This document shows, in pieces, positions 35,301-45,628 of a stretch of 64,000 nucleotides of DNA. Position 1 is the stretch's first letter. Each line of letters starts with the position of its first letter. This DNA comes from Abelmoschus esculentus (taxonomy: Eukaryota > Streptophyta > Magnoliopsida > Malvales > Malvaceae). Under the pieces are notes generated by a model. The model did no database searches and had not been told where the DNA came from. It was given only the letters and a program-made list of their open reading frames with translations. The translations under genes and the position numbers were made by a program. The stretch spans positions 12,424,501 to 12,488,500 of the forward strand of contig JAUCBN010000025.1 of the NCBI GenBank assembly GCA_035048815.1. Reading direction: 5' to 3'.

Positions 35301-36287
35301 CTTAGCCGAATTCAAACTTGGAAATATATTATTATTATGTACTTGACTTGTTCCCTACTCCAAGTTGTATTCTACTTAGGAAAGGTTTGCCCTAGATCTA
35401 GCCTATATAAAGACCTAGCCGACTTCTACTCTTGTTTCTTTCCTCTCTATCATGCTCTAAAACCTTCATAGGGTTTAGGTGAAGGTTGTGGAGTATTTGT
35501 GAGAGGAGATTGTACTTTATCTTTCATTCAATGCAATAAGAATTATCAAGGTTTGCTTATCCTTTGTTATTCCTTGTTCTTGCATTCAAGCCCGGGAGGG
35601 AAGTTTGTGAGTAATCCATTTATCTAAGCTCGGGAGAGTTAGATTCACGAAAGGGGTAAGTACGGTGTTTCAATCGCGAAATACTAACTCGGCCTAGGGA
35701 TAGGTTAAGAGTTTCAGCGGCTAAAAGAAGTGTGAGATTGGTTGGTGAGTATAATTGGTTCACGCCGGGAGGTATCATCAAGGACTAGTCATCAACAGCA
35801 CTCTGACTTAGGGATAACCGGAGTCATTCAAGGACACTTTGCCGAACTTTGGTAAGGTCTGCCCACGAGCAAGGGATTGCCGCGGCAGACAACGTTATCT
35901 CTGCCCAGGCAATAAACTGCAGTGCTGCCGAGGCAGAGATATACGATTGCATTGGATAAAGACATGTCAATCAAGTCCACAATACAATACAACTGGATCC
36001 TGGCCCATCCCTCTCTCTAATATTTCGACCTTTTTATTTTTATTCAATTACCTTAGTTTAATAAATCACACCCATTCACTTGTGTTTTTATTTTTCTACA
36101 GAGCAAGAAGATAAAGAAAGCATATTGAGTATACCAGTCCCTGAGGAGACGATAACTCGATAAATACTTATCACTTATTACTTGCGATGTGTCCACTTGC
36201 ACTAAACGCACACTTTTGACACGCGACAGCCAACAAGAGAGAATCACCTTGGGAGATGCATTTGCATGCACTCCACCAGTAACATGA
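32355..36287 (+). pseudogene. gag-protease ORF of element B with pol C-terminal tail
   Basis: ATG at 32355 (MTRANPTKPLYELDPE). One frame holds the Gag core (LNTIGQFGGSMTEDARQHL), a damaged zinc knuckle (CDLCGGNHNSSDT, last Cys lost), the Gln-rich linker, the MPNYAKFLKD block, and protease (YDLGASINLMP where other copies have C, then APIILGRPFLATGRTLID). Stops lie at 33480-33482 and 33708-33710 in the same frame, and at 34917. After the protease is a family-specific linker (HCLGSMLGRK) like that of E. Solo LTR C interrupts at 34937. Past it, ERITLGDAFACTPPVT then TGA matches the C-terminus of pol in A. The RT-to-integrase part is therefore deleted while the terminal codons are kept. Confidence 0.88.
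34937..36228 (+). mobile_element. C: solo LTR of the same family inside B
   Basis: The LTR is 1292 bp, from TGATAAGTGCTCAACAC to GACACGCGACA, with perfect target duplication GCCAA at 34932-34936 and 36229-36233. It is of the A/D/E variant, while its host B is of the B/F variant. It reflects insertion of a full element followed by LTR-LTR recombination. Confidence 0.95.
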
Positions 36288-36774
36288 TCTCTCACCTTTC
36301 TTTTTATTATATTAGGATTAGTTTAGTTTATATTTACTTTCTATAATTTTTGCCTTTTGCTTTAATTATTTTCTCGTTTACGTTTAATTTTTATTTAGGA
36401 TAATAAGCAAGAATAAAGGAGAAATAGTTCACAGCAGGAACTCTACCGAGGCAGAAAACAATCAGAGCCGCGGCAGTTCCAACGGGCAGAACAGTGTAAT
36501 GGCTAGTCTGCCGAGATTTCTACCGCGGCAGAAAAGGAAACGGCAATAAAGACTAACGGCTACAAAACGGCTAGTGGATCAAACGGTCACAAGGCCGAGG
36601 CCTATATAAGAAGTCTCTCCCTTTTGAACTATTCACTCTTGCATTCTTGTTTTCTTTAGAATATTTGCTAATCTTGCTCTCACAATACTCTTTGCCTACT
36701 CACAACCCTTCTTGAAATTTTCAGAATTTCTTCAAGAAAATCTCCAAGAACCTCAACTCTCAAAATACTTACTC
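36288..36774 (+). other. Leader between gag-PR and ORF3 in B
   Basis: No gene is present. The first part is AT-rich. The second holds several GC-rich words (ACCGAGGCAG near 36450, GCCGCGGCAG near 36468, ACCGCGGCAG near 36524) and a TATA-like CCTATATAAG at 36601-36610, about 165 bases before the ORF3 ATG. The same box is found at the same place in D and E. Confidence 0.6.
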
Positions 36775-38310
36775 ATGGCCACCTACAAACGTTTTGCCCC
36801 AGCCAATGTTGAGGACCGCTTCAACAGGTCTTTCATTGCTCGGCAGTTATGGGAGGAACAAGGGTTCCAATACTCCGACAAAGAAAATTACGGCATCGAG
36901 CACTATTTGTTCGATAGAATCAAGTATCAAGAATGGGAAATCTTTTGCCTACAACCTCCCCAAGCCAATGCCACTATCGTGCGAGAATTCTATGCGCACG
37001 GGCCAAGCAAGGACTCTGTTTTTGTCCACTGCCGAGGCAGGCCTGTCCAGCTTGATGCCGAGACCATCAACCAATTCTATGACCTCACAACAGATCATGA
37101 TGTACATGCTGAATTCATGGAGGGTATCACTGCTGAAGATTATGAATTGATAAAAGACGACCTTTGCTACGAGAATACTCCTTGGAAAACCGGTGCCCAC
37201 AGAGGATCGGTAGCAAGGCAAAGTCTGAAACCCGAGGCAAAGCTTTGGAATACATTTGTCAAGAGACGCCTTATCGCAACCTCCCACAACAGTACGGTGG
37301 ATCGAAGAAGATTGGTGCTCATCCAATCAATCATCAACAAAAGGAACATAAACGTTGCAGAAATTATCCTACGAGAAATTTACGAATGCGGTAAGAAGGA
37401 TAGAGGACCATTATATTTCCCGTGTTTAATTATTGGTATTTGCAATGCTGCAGGTGTTCCTATGGCCGAGACAGATGAATATACAGCCTATAGGAGAGGG
37501 TGGACAAGAGAATTCTGCCATAAAATCATGCAGATCACACAGGCAGAACCCGTCCAGGCAATGCCCCAGCAGTTCACTACTGATACTGCTACCGGGGTCC
37601 AATACACGGCAGACATGCCTGACACTGCCCACACCACTGCCGCAGCAGACCCATACCAGGAGATACTTCAAAGCATGGCAACTATAGATCTTAGGCAACA
37701 AAGATACATGGAGTATCAGAGAGACTTCAACAACACACTTGCCCAAATGATGCTCCATGCCTTTCCAGACCAAGGGGTGCAGTTTCCAGAATTCCCCACC
37801 AACATGTTTGTCACAGCTGCACCCTATACCGAAACTACACCAGCTCTAGGAGGACCGAGGCCATTTTTCCAAACTGGCCCTTAGCAACAATTTCATGCTG
37901 CCGGCCCATCTAGGGCAGCAGACTCTACCGTGGCATCATCTGCCAGCAGAAGACCATCAAAGAGGAGGGCAGTCTTTAGCACTCCACCACGATCCCCTAT
38001 CATCATGGGCAGTCTATCAGCAGAGATAGATGCCTATGTACACCAAAGCTCAACTGTTGTCGGACCAAGTATTCATCATGCCGGGGCAGACGCAACAAAT
38101 GAAGGTGGGACAGACATCATGGTCACCGAGGAAATTGCCGACGAGGAAGAAAGAGAAGAAGTGGATGCTCCAATGCAACGGACACCACCAATGAGAGTCC
38201 AACCGCCCCGGCAAGCAAAAACTCAGCCATCACCATCACCGAAGATGAAGCACTCAGCAGCACGACCTCGACGAAAAATTGTTACCAACAGCTCTTCGGA
38301 GTCCCTCTAA
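36775..38310 (+). pseudogene. ORF3 of element B (PF20167-like), best preserved copy
   Basis: ATG at 36775 (MATYKRFAPANVEDRF); the longer frame from 36712 adds leader codons not shared by sister copies. It is 512 codons with a single TAG at 37882-37884. N-terminal domain (residues 1 to about 240): RSFIARQLWEEQGF, VREFYAHGPSKDS, RPVQLDAETINQFY, then NINVAEIILREIYECG and GPLYFPCLIIGIC, the pattern of the Pfam family 'putative plant transposon protein'. Residues 260-350 hold a Gln-rich helix (QEILQSMATIDLRQQRYMEY). The tail is Pro/Ser-rich and acidic (EEIADEEEREE), then basic (RPRRK). No signal peptide or membrane segment is visible, so nothing supports an envelope role despite its env-like position. 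Function unknown. Confidence 0.9.
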
Positions 38311-39205
38311 TTTTTACTTTTCATTTTATATATGCTGCTTGTTTCTTTCATATTTTTGTTGCCCATTGTTTCCTTCTAATATAAAGCATTGAGGACAATG
38401 CTTGGTTTGAGTTTGGGGGTGTAGAGCCACTGCCGAGGCAATCTACTACCGAGGCCCTGCCAAGAAAAGGGAGTATTTAAGTGATTTTTTTTAAAATTTT
38501 TTATGCTCCCCGCTTTACTTGAATCAATTGCCCATACTTTTGCACTGCCCATCATCAGTATTGCCTTAGTTTATTCTTTAAGGCTATAGAAATCTATCTC
38601 CTTAATATGTTTAGGTCCTGTTAAGAAGGTTTAACCTTAGGCAACTTAAGGATGAAAACTTAGAAGCTTACTATAAGATAAATTTTAAAAACACTTTTGG
38701 GACTTGTTGGATTATAGGAATTCTTTTAATGAACTTAGGTGATAAAGACTTAGATTTTTGGGCAAGTGACTAGAGGTGCCTATCACCGGCTCTAGGAATT
38801 ACTCTTCTTCATGCTAGAGGTGCCCGAAATTGGCTCTAGTATGCTACAAGGAATATCAAAAGAAAGAAGGAATTAGTGATGAGAAAAACACAATCCTTGA
38901 GGTGCCCGAAATTGGCTCAAGAATTGGTTGTTTAGAAAAGAAGAGAACACTTAACCAAAATCTACTTGTCTTGAACTTTATCTAAGAAAGCCTTTAATCA
39001 AACTTGTCCACAAAAACGCACACACCCACTAAACCTTATAGTTTGTTTCTAGGTAAACCCTTGGGTAGCCGAAAGGTTAAGTCTAAAGAATAGGCATAGT
39101 TATGGTGGGGAGAATAATGGAAACATAAGACCAAGAGAGAATAGAGTTTGGCAAATTGATGGTTTGCATTGCTTGAGGACAAACAACAATTCGAGTTTGG
39201 GGGTG
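38311..39205 (+). other. 3' noncoding region of B: hairpins and two polypurine tracts
   Basis: No gene is present. Internal stem-loop: AAGCATTG/AGGA/CAATGCTT (38384-38403), followed by GGTTTGAGTTTGGGGGTG. Three hairpins at 38770-38795, 38814-38839 and 38896-38921 with stems CTAGAG/CTCTAG, CTAGAG/CTCTAG and CTTGAG/CTCAAG. Terminal stem-loop (39168-39187) with a decayed right arm. Polypurine tract TTCGAGTTTGGGGGTG (39190-39205) touches the LTR. Confidence 0.88.
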
Positions 39206-40530
39206 TGATAAGTGCTCAACTCACTATCACTTTTTACACCTTTTATGGGCATTAATCATTAAATCTACACCACTTGGACCAATGCATGTACTTAATGTGA
39301 TATATTTAGAAGTTATACTTATAAAGATGATATTCGAAAAGGCAAGTTTTACTGCATGTCTACATCTATGCAGGAAATACTATTACCGCGGCAGCAACGT
39401 GGCCGAGGCAGGACGTGATGCTGAGGCAGCAACCGAAAGAAAAGTAGCGATACTGTAGGCATTTTGAAGAGAAAAATACAATGGACGTTTCTGGATATGC
39501 AGCACATGGATCAGAGTTGGTTAGCATGAGGAAAAGCCCAAGACAAGGCCACGCGCGAAAGCTTCTTACTTGGAATAAACTTGGAAATATTTTATTTATG
39601 TACATGACTTGTTCCCTACTCCAAGTTGTATTCTACTTAGGAAAGGTTTGCCCTAGGCCAAGCCTATATAAGACCTAGCCGACTAAGGGAATAGGGGAGC
39701 CGATTCTTAGAGAGCTCACCCTAAGATTCATTGTTTTCTTTCTCTCAAATTATGCTCTAAGTTTTCTTAGGGTTTAGGTGAAGGTTGTCGAGTACTTGTG
39801 AGAGGAGATTGTACTTTGTTCTTTGTTTCAATGCAATAAAATATCAAGGTTTGCTTATCCATTGCCATTCTTTGTTCTTGCATTCAAGCTCGGGAGAGAA
39901 GTTTGTGAGTAATTTATTTATCTAGACTCGGGAGAGTTAGATTCACGAAAGGGATAAGTACGGTATTTCAATCGCGAAATACTAACTCGGCCTAGGGATA
40001 GGTTAAGTGTTTCAGCGGAAAAAAGAAGTGTGAGATTGGTTGATGATTATAATTGATTCACGCCGGGAGGTATCATCAAGGATTGATCACCAACAGTACT
40101 TCGACTTAGGGATAAGCGGAGTCATCCAAGGACACTATGCCAAACTTTGATAAAGTCCACCCACGAGCAAGGGATTGCTGCGGTGGACAAATATCGTTGC
40201 TGCCAATGCAGAAATCTGCAGTACTGCCGAGGCAGTGATGTACAATTGCATTGGACAGAGACAAGTCAATCAAATCCACAATACAACATAACTGGATCCT
40301 GCCCTCTCTCTTAATCAGATCTCATCCTTTTACTTAGTTTTCTTTATTTCAATTTATCTAGTTTCATTAAAACCCAAATTACCTGTGTCTTTATTTTATT
40401 TCTTTTTACAGAGCAAGAAGACGAAGGAGGCATATTAAGTAGACCAATCCCTGTGGAGACGATACACGATTATACTAATCACTTTATTACTTGCGATGTG
40501 TCCACTTTCACCAATTGCTCACTTTTGACA
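39206..40530 (+). repeat. 3' LTR of element B
   Basis: It starts TGATAAGTGCTCAACTC. A TATA-like CCTATATAAG lies near 39664 and AATAAA near 39836. It stops at TTTTGACA (40530), seven bases short of the GACACGCAACA end of the 5' LTR, and K gag follows at once. Confidence 0.9.
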
Positions 40531-43500
40531 ATGGGCATGGATGGAACTGAACCAGATGGGAGTTGTGGATCTTACCAAAGCCATTAGTGTAGCAGAATAC
40601 ATTGTATAATTTGAGATCTTAAAGTTCGGTTCTGCCAAACCAAAGCCAAAGTTCATGGGCAATGGTGGGTTAGAAAAGGAAAAATCTGGAAAAACATATG
40701 GAAAACAGAAAAAGTCATCCAACACTTTGAATGACGTAATAAGGCCATAAAAGAAGAAGAACGAGGGGTACCTAGAGTGCTACTTCTATAAAGGACCACA
40801 CCTCCAAAGGAACTGACCCGAGAAAGCAAAGATCCTTTCAATCAAAAGAGATGGGGAGACCGAGAATGTGGAGATCAAGCTCATATCGATTATGAGATTC
40901 GTTCAAGATAAGTGTCGCCATAAATAGAAGAGACTGATGTTTGTAGACATCATTATTGTAGGCAAGAACCTGAGTGCACTAGTGGACAAATGTGCCTAAA
41001 AACTTTTCATGTCTGATGAAGCCTCTAAGAAACTTGACCGTTAAGTGGAAAATGCAAGTGGAATTATCAAGACTGTCAATTCCAAGAAGACACCGATTGT
41101 TGGAATAGCCAAAGTGGTCAAGCTTGAGCTTGGAAGTTGGTTTAGTAAGGTAAACATCAAGGTAATCCCACTTGATGTATTTGATTTTGTTATTGGCTTA
41201 AATTTCCTTGCCTAAATTAATACGCTGCTTGCCCCATTTTTCGATTGTATTTTCATATTAGATCCGGACAAAAAATTTCTTGTTTTCACAAATTGAGAGA
41301 CTAGAGTGGAGACAAATATGATTTCTTTCATCTAGTTTTCTAAGAGGGTTGTACGCAAGGAAACTACAACCCACTTGGTTACCTTGAAATTTGACTAGTC
41401 TATGATGCCGAAAAGAGTTTCAACAGAGGTGAAGAAGATATTGAAAAACTTTGCAGACACAATGCCTTCTAAATTGACAAAGCAATTTCCACCTAAGAGG
41501 GAGGTGGATCACAAGATTGAGTTCATCCCCAATATGGAGCCTCCAGCAAGGTCTCTATATAGAATGGCCCCACCAGAGCTAGAAGAGTTGAGAATAAAAC
41601 TCAAGGAGCTATTGGATGTCGGGTAAAATAGACCATCCAAATCCCCTTATGGTGCACCTGTTTTCTTCCAAAATAAGCACGATGTCTCTCTTCGGATGGT
41701 CATCGATTACTAAAAGTTAAACAAGCTCACAATGAAGAACAATTATTTGATTCCTCTCATTACAGACCTATTTGATTAACTTGGGAGTGAAAGGTGGTTC
41801 ACCGAGTTGGATCTCATATTGGGATACTACCTTGTAAGGATAGCCAAAGGTGATGAGCTGAAGACTACGTGTGTGACCTGGTATGGCTCATATGAGTTTC
41901 TTGTGATTCCTTTCGGCCTCACTAAGGTTCCAACAATATTTTTCACCCTCATGAATAAGATATTGCATCCATTGTTTGATCTTTTTACCGCTGTTTACCT
42001 TGATGACATTTGTAACACCCCAAAAACCGGGTTAATAAATGATTCGAATAAGTAATAAATTAAATCGAGTTATATGATTAGTTGGGTTAGAAGAAAGGGG
42101 CTTAATTGAATTAAATGAAAGATTTGGTGATTGCATGATAAAGTTTGCATTCCATGAACTACCCTTGGTAATAAAATAATTCTAGACAAATCATTAAGGG
42201 TAATATAGTCTTTCCACACCCATTATTGATGAAACAAAACTAGCCAAAAATTGCTTCTTCTCCCCCTATTTTTCACGAGACAAACAAAAAAAAATAGGGA
42301 GAGAAGACTTCATCTTCCCCATTGTTCCATCTCCATAACTAAAGGAAGGAAAGTCTTGGAGCTTTGCATGGCCAAGCAATTGGTTTAGGGAACCAAATCT
42401 AAGATTCTTGGTAAGTTTCTCTTTCTCTAATTGAAATATTGGAAGCTTGAGTTCATGAGTTCTAAATGCTTCAATGATGCCTTCATGTCTAAAATTAGAG
42501 ATTATAAATGTTGGATTTAGTTTGAAGCATGAGAAAGAGGGAATGAGAACTTGGGATTAGGATTTTGGAAGTACAAAGTGTGTTAATTGATTAATTGTTA
42601 GAATTGAATGAGATTAGGTTGATGGAAATGAGAAATTATTGATGTTAATTTCATATTTGTGATGCTGGAAATTCATAGAAATGAATTGGGGGTTAGGGAT
42701 TAAATGTATGCAATGAGAAATTGTCGAAAATGCTTAGAAATACCATTTCGGGTAGTACTTTTGAGAAAATTCCCTAGGGCTCGTATGAAGGATTTAGGAG
42801 CTGAAATTTTGCAGAAAGATACTCCCATATACCTGGTTTAAGGTAAAATTTACAGAACCTCAATCCGAGTTCGGTAGAAAAAGATATAAGCGTTTCCGTA
42901 AGGGCTGTCCGAACAGTCCCGGTTCTGGATAGACCTGATCCGAATAAAATCTGGAGCTGATTGAATATGAATTAAAATGTAAGGTTAATTGGTCCTTGTA
43001 GAGGATTCTTCTATCTTTCCAACGAGGTAAAATTGACTCAAATCGGATATCGGAGCTAGGAGATATGATCGAATTACGGAAGGGTAGCAAAACTGTCCGT
43101 AAAGTATAAATGCACATGTTTATCCTTGTTAAGACTAAGGTCATTTGGATTAAATGATGGAATGTATTCTAATAGATATTATATGTGTATGAATTGCTAG
43201 AGAATACAAGGGAGGAGGATATCGAGGAGGAACAAAGGCTCGAGCAAGCTCGAAAGAAGGGCAAGGGGATCGCGATTTACAACCCCTAAATAGCTCGGAA
43301 TAAACTGTGAGTGTGGCAAACCTTAGGGTTAGGACCTAGGGTCCTAACCATCTATTTGTTTACTTGATTCAATTTTATTATGTAAATGGACTAAATTATA
43401 TTCGGTATAAGGGAAGGAGGCTAATGTTAATGAATTGGTTGATATGATATGTTGTTAAATTGTTAGTACTAGCCTAGAACATATGCATAGCTCGGAAATG

Positions 43501-43794
43501 CCGAGGTAAGTATGGCACGCGGCTAAGGATGCCAGGTACGCGAATCATGCATGAAACATGTATAAATAGTGATACGAGCTTTGACTTGATAACATGATAT
43601 GCATGTTTATATGTACACATGATGTGAATGAAATGATAGAAGCCTGATAATTGCCTTTGTATTAGCACGCATTAACTACTTGCTTTTGATATTGTGAACT
43701 TGGTTACATGAATTAGATAATGAATAATGAATATTGAAAACGATATTGAGCCTTGGTTGATAGTTGGTCATAGGTAGTACGGCATGCCTAGGGT

Positions 43795-43990
43795 CTTGAG
43801 CTCATTGTTAGTGCTACGGCACTCTTGTTTAGTACTTCGGTACTCTTGTTTGGTACTGTGGGTACCGTGATTTTGGTGGTTAGTCACCAATTGTTAGATA
43901 CCGTGGGTATCTCTTGTTAGTACCTTTGTGGTACTCTTGTTAGTGCCTTTGTGGTACTCTTGTTAGTGTCTTCGTGACACTCTTGTTGAC
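43795..43990. repeat. Imperfect tandem repeat in T2
   Basis: About eight units of roughly 20-25 bases built on GGTACTCTTGTTAGT follow one another, alternating between 'tacggcactc', 'tacttcggtactc' and 'tttgtggtactc' forms. Confidence 0.75.
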
Positions 43991-45204
43991 TCGCTTACCT
44001 AGTCCTACTATACCAAGGCATTAAACGAACATAATTGAAAGATTAAAAAGGATTAAATGTGAACTATATGTATATGTAGTGGCTTGAGGAGCATTGATAC
44101 TTGATCATGTCTTGATATAGATTATCGAATATAATTGATGCTAAAGGTAGCACTTGAATGTGAAATGGTTATTGATATTGGAAATGAACACTTGGCTATA
44201 AGTAGCCCATGAAATGAAATGTTTATTGAAAACTTGAAATTGGAAGTTGATTAATGTATAATATGCTTTGACTACATGTTAGAAATTGCTTGGCATATAA
44301 AATATGAAAATTGAATAGTATGCTAGACTTGAAATTGATATGAGAAGCATGTCACTCTTGTATATTGTTTGATGTAATGCCATGGTCCGACTTATTTGTT
44401 ATATTGAAGCATGTCACCATTGATGCTATGTACTCGATATAATGCTAGACTTGAGCATGCTATTGTTTATGTTTTATATGTCTAATGTGGTTAGACTAGG
44501 GCTACCTCACTAAGTACTTCATAGTACTTACCACTCGTTTCCTCCTTCCCACTAACAGGATATCGAGCTAAGGAGCTAGATCGAGAGTAATCAGGAGCAA
44601 GGACATCAAGCAAGCAATGTATGGTAATTGTAATGTTTTGTTAACTCCTAGAATGGTGGCATTAGTGAACATGATATGTTAGCATTTTGCATTTGGGGGC
44701 TTGACCCATGGTTTTGCATGTATGGCTTGTTATTTATCTTGGTTTGTAAGCCATAAGGCATGTTGAATATATTAGATTTAGCTTGTGGTCTGAACTTGCA
44801 TAGATTCTTGTTTTGTGCATCTAGCCTATAAGTTTCATGATCAAAGGGGGTTAGGCTACTTGCTATGGAAGTCTTATTTATGCTAGCATTGGTAGTTAAG
44901 GACTAGGTCCATGGAATACATATTGGTCTTGATAGAAATATATATATATACATATGTGGAACTAAAAATTGTAGGATAGCTTTGTTGACATACATAGCAT
45001 AGAACCAAATTTGAGAATGTCAATGCGAATGGTTAATGGTTTGGATGATTAATTGGCTAAAGCATTTTAGGTTAGCAAATTAATAAATGATGTCTAAATA
45101 TGTTGAATATAGTCCCTTATGGTTTAGAAATGGTTGAGCCATATAGGTGGACTTTCGGTAGTGTCTAAGTGTTTAAAAGTTAGAAATCTGGAAATTTGGG
45201 TAGG

Positions 45205-45628
45205 GGTATCGGTACCATTTACATGGGTATCGATACCACCCTTGGCAGATTCAAAATGGCATCGAAGCACGGTTCGATGCCAAGCTTCATTAAAGAACTC
45301 CCTGGTTCGATGCCAGTATCGAGCCAGGCCACTATAGCCTTTAGACATTGAGTCCATGGAGTAGGCCAACATCGATACCTGGTTCGATACTGGGACTTCC
45401 AGTAACGAAATGGCATCGATGCCAGTATCGAACCAGGCTACTCACCCTTAATCAACAAGTCAACGAGGAAGACTAGCATCGATACATGGTTCGATGCTAG
45501 GGCTTCCAGAATCGAAACTGCATCGATACCTGTTTCGAACTAGGCTCCCTAGCCATGGTCAACGGGTCAACATAGTTGACCTGTATCGGACTAGGGTTCG
45601 ATACCCCTCTATAGGGAGTATCGATACC
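45205..45628. repeat. Cluster of ATCGATAC palindromes in T2
   Basis: Motifs GGTATCGATACC, CATCGATACMTGGTTCGAT and GCATCGATGCC recur at least ten times in about 420 bases, near 45205, 45226, 45253, 45370, 45415, 45478, 45520 and 45618. Small frames here read as Ile-Asp-Thr or Arg-Tyr repeats and are not genes. Confidence 0.85.

Larger units (their letters stand above)
31104..40530 (+). mobile_element. Element B: non-autonomous gag-PR-ORF3 Athila-like element
   Basis: The order is partial 5' LTR (31104-32254), primer-binding site, gag-PR ending in the native pol C-terminus (to 36287, split by solo LTR C), leader, ORF3 (36775-38310), 3' noncoding region, 3' LTR (39206-40530). RT, RNase H and integrase are absent, as in E. 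The 3' LTR lacks its last few bases (ends TTTTGACA and meets K gag directly), so no target duplicate is seen. Confidence 0.9.

Noticed and set aside
37391..37455. Possible intron in ORF3 (GGTAAGAAGG ... GCTGCAGGTG)
   Set aside because: Splice-like ends are present, but the stretch is in frame and encodes the conserved GPLYFPCLI block, so it is coding.
43795..43990. CRISPR-like regular repeats
   Set aside because: Units are imperfect, without distinct spacers, inside a plant LTR; a simple tandem repeat.
45124..45416. ORFs with Ile-Asp-Thr or Arg-Tyr repeats
   Set aside because: They are translations of the ATCGATAC palindrome cluster in T2 and not proteins.
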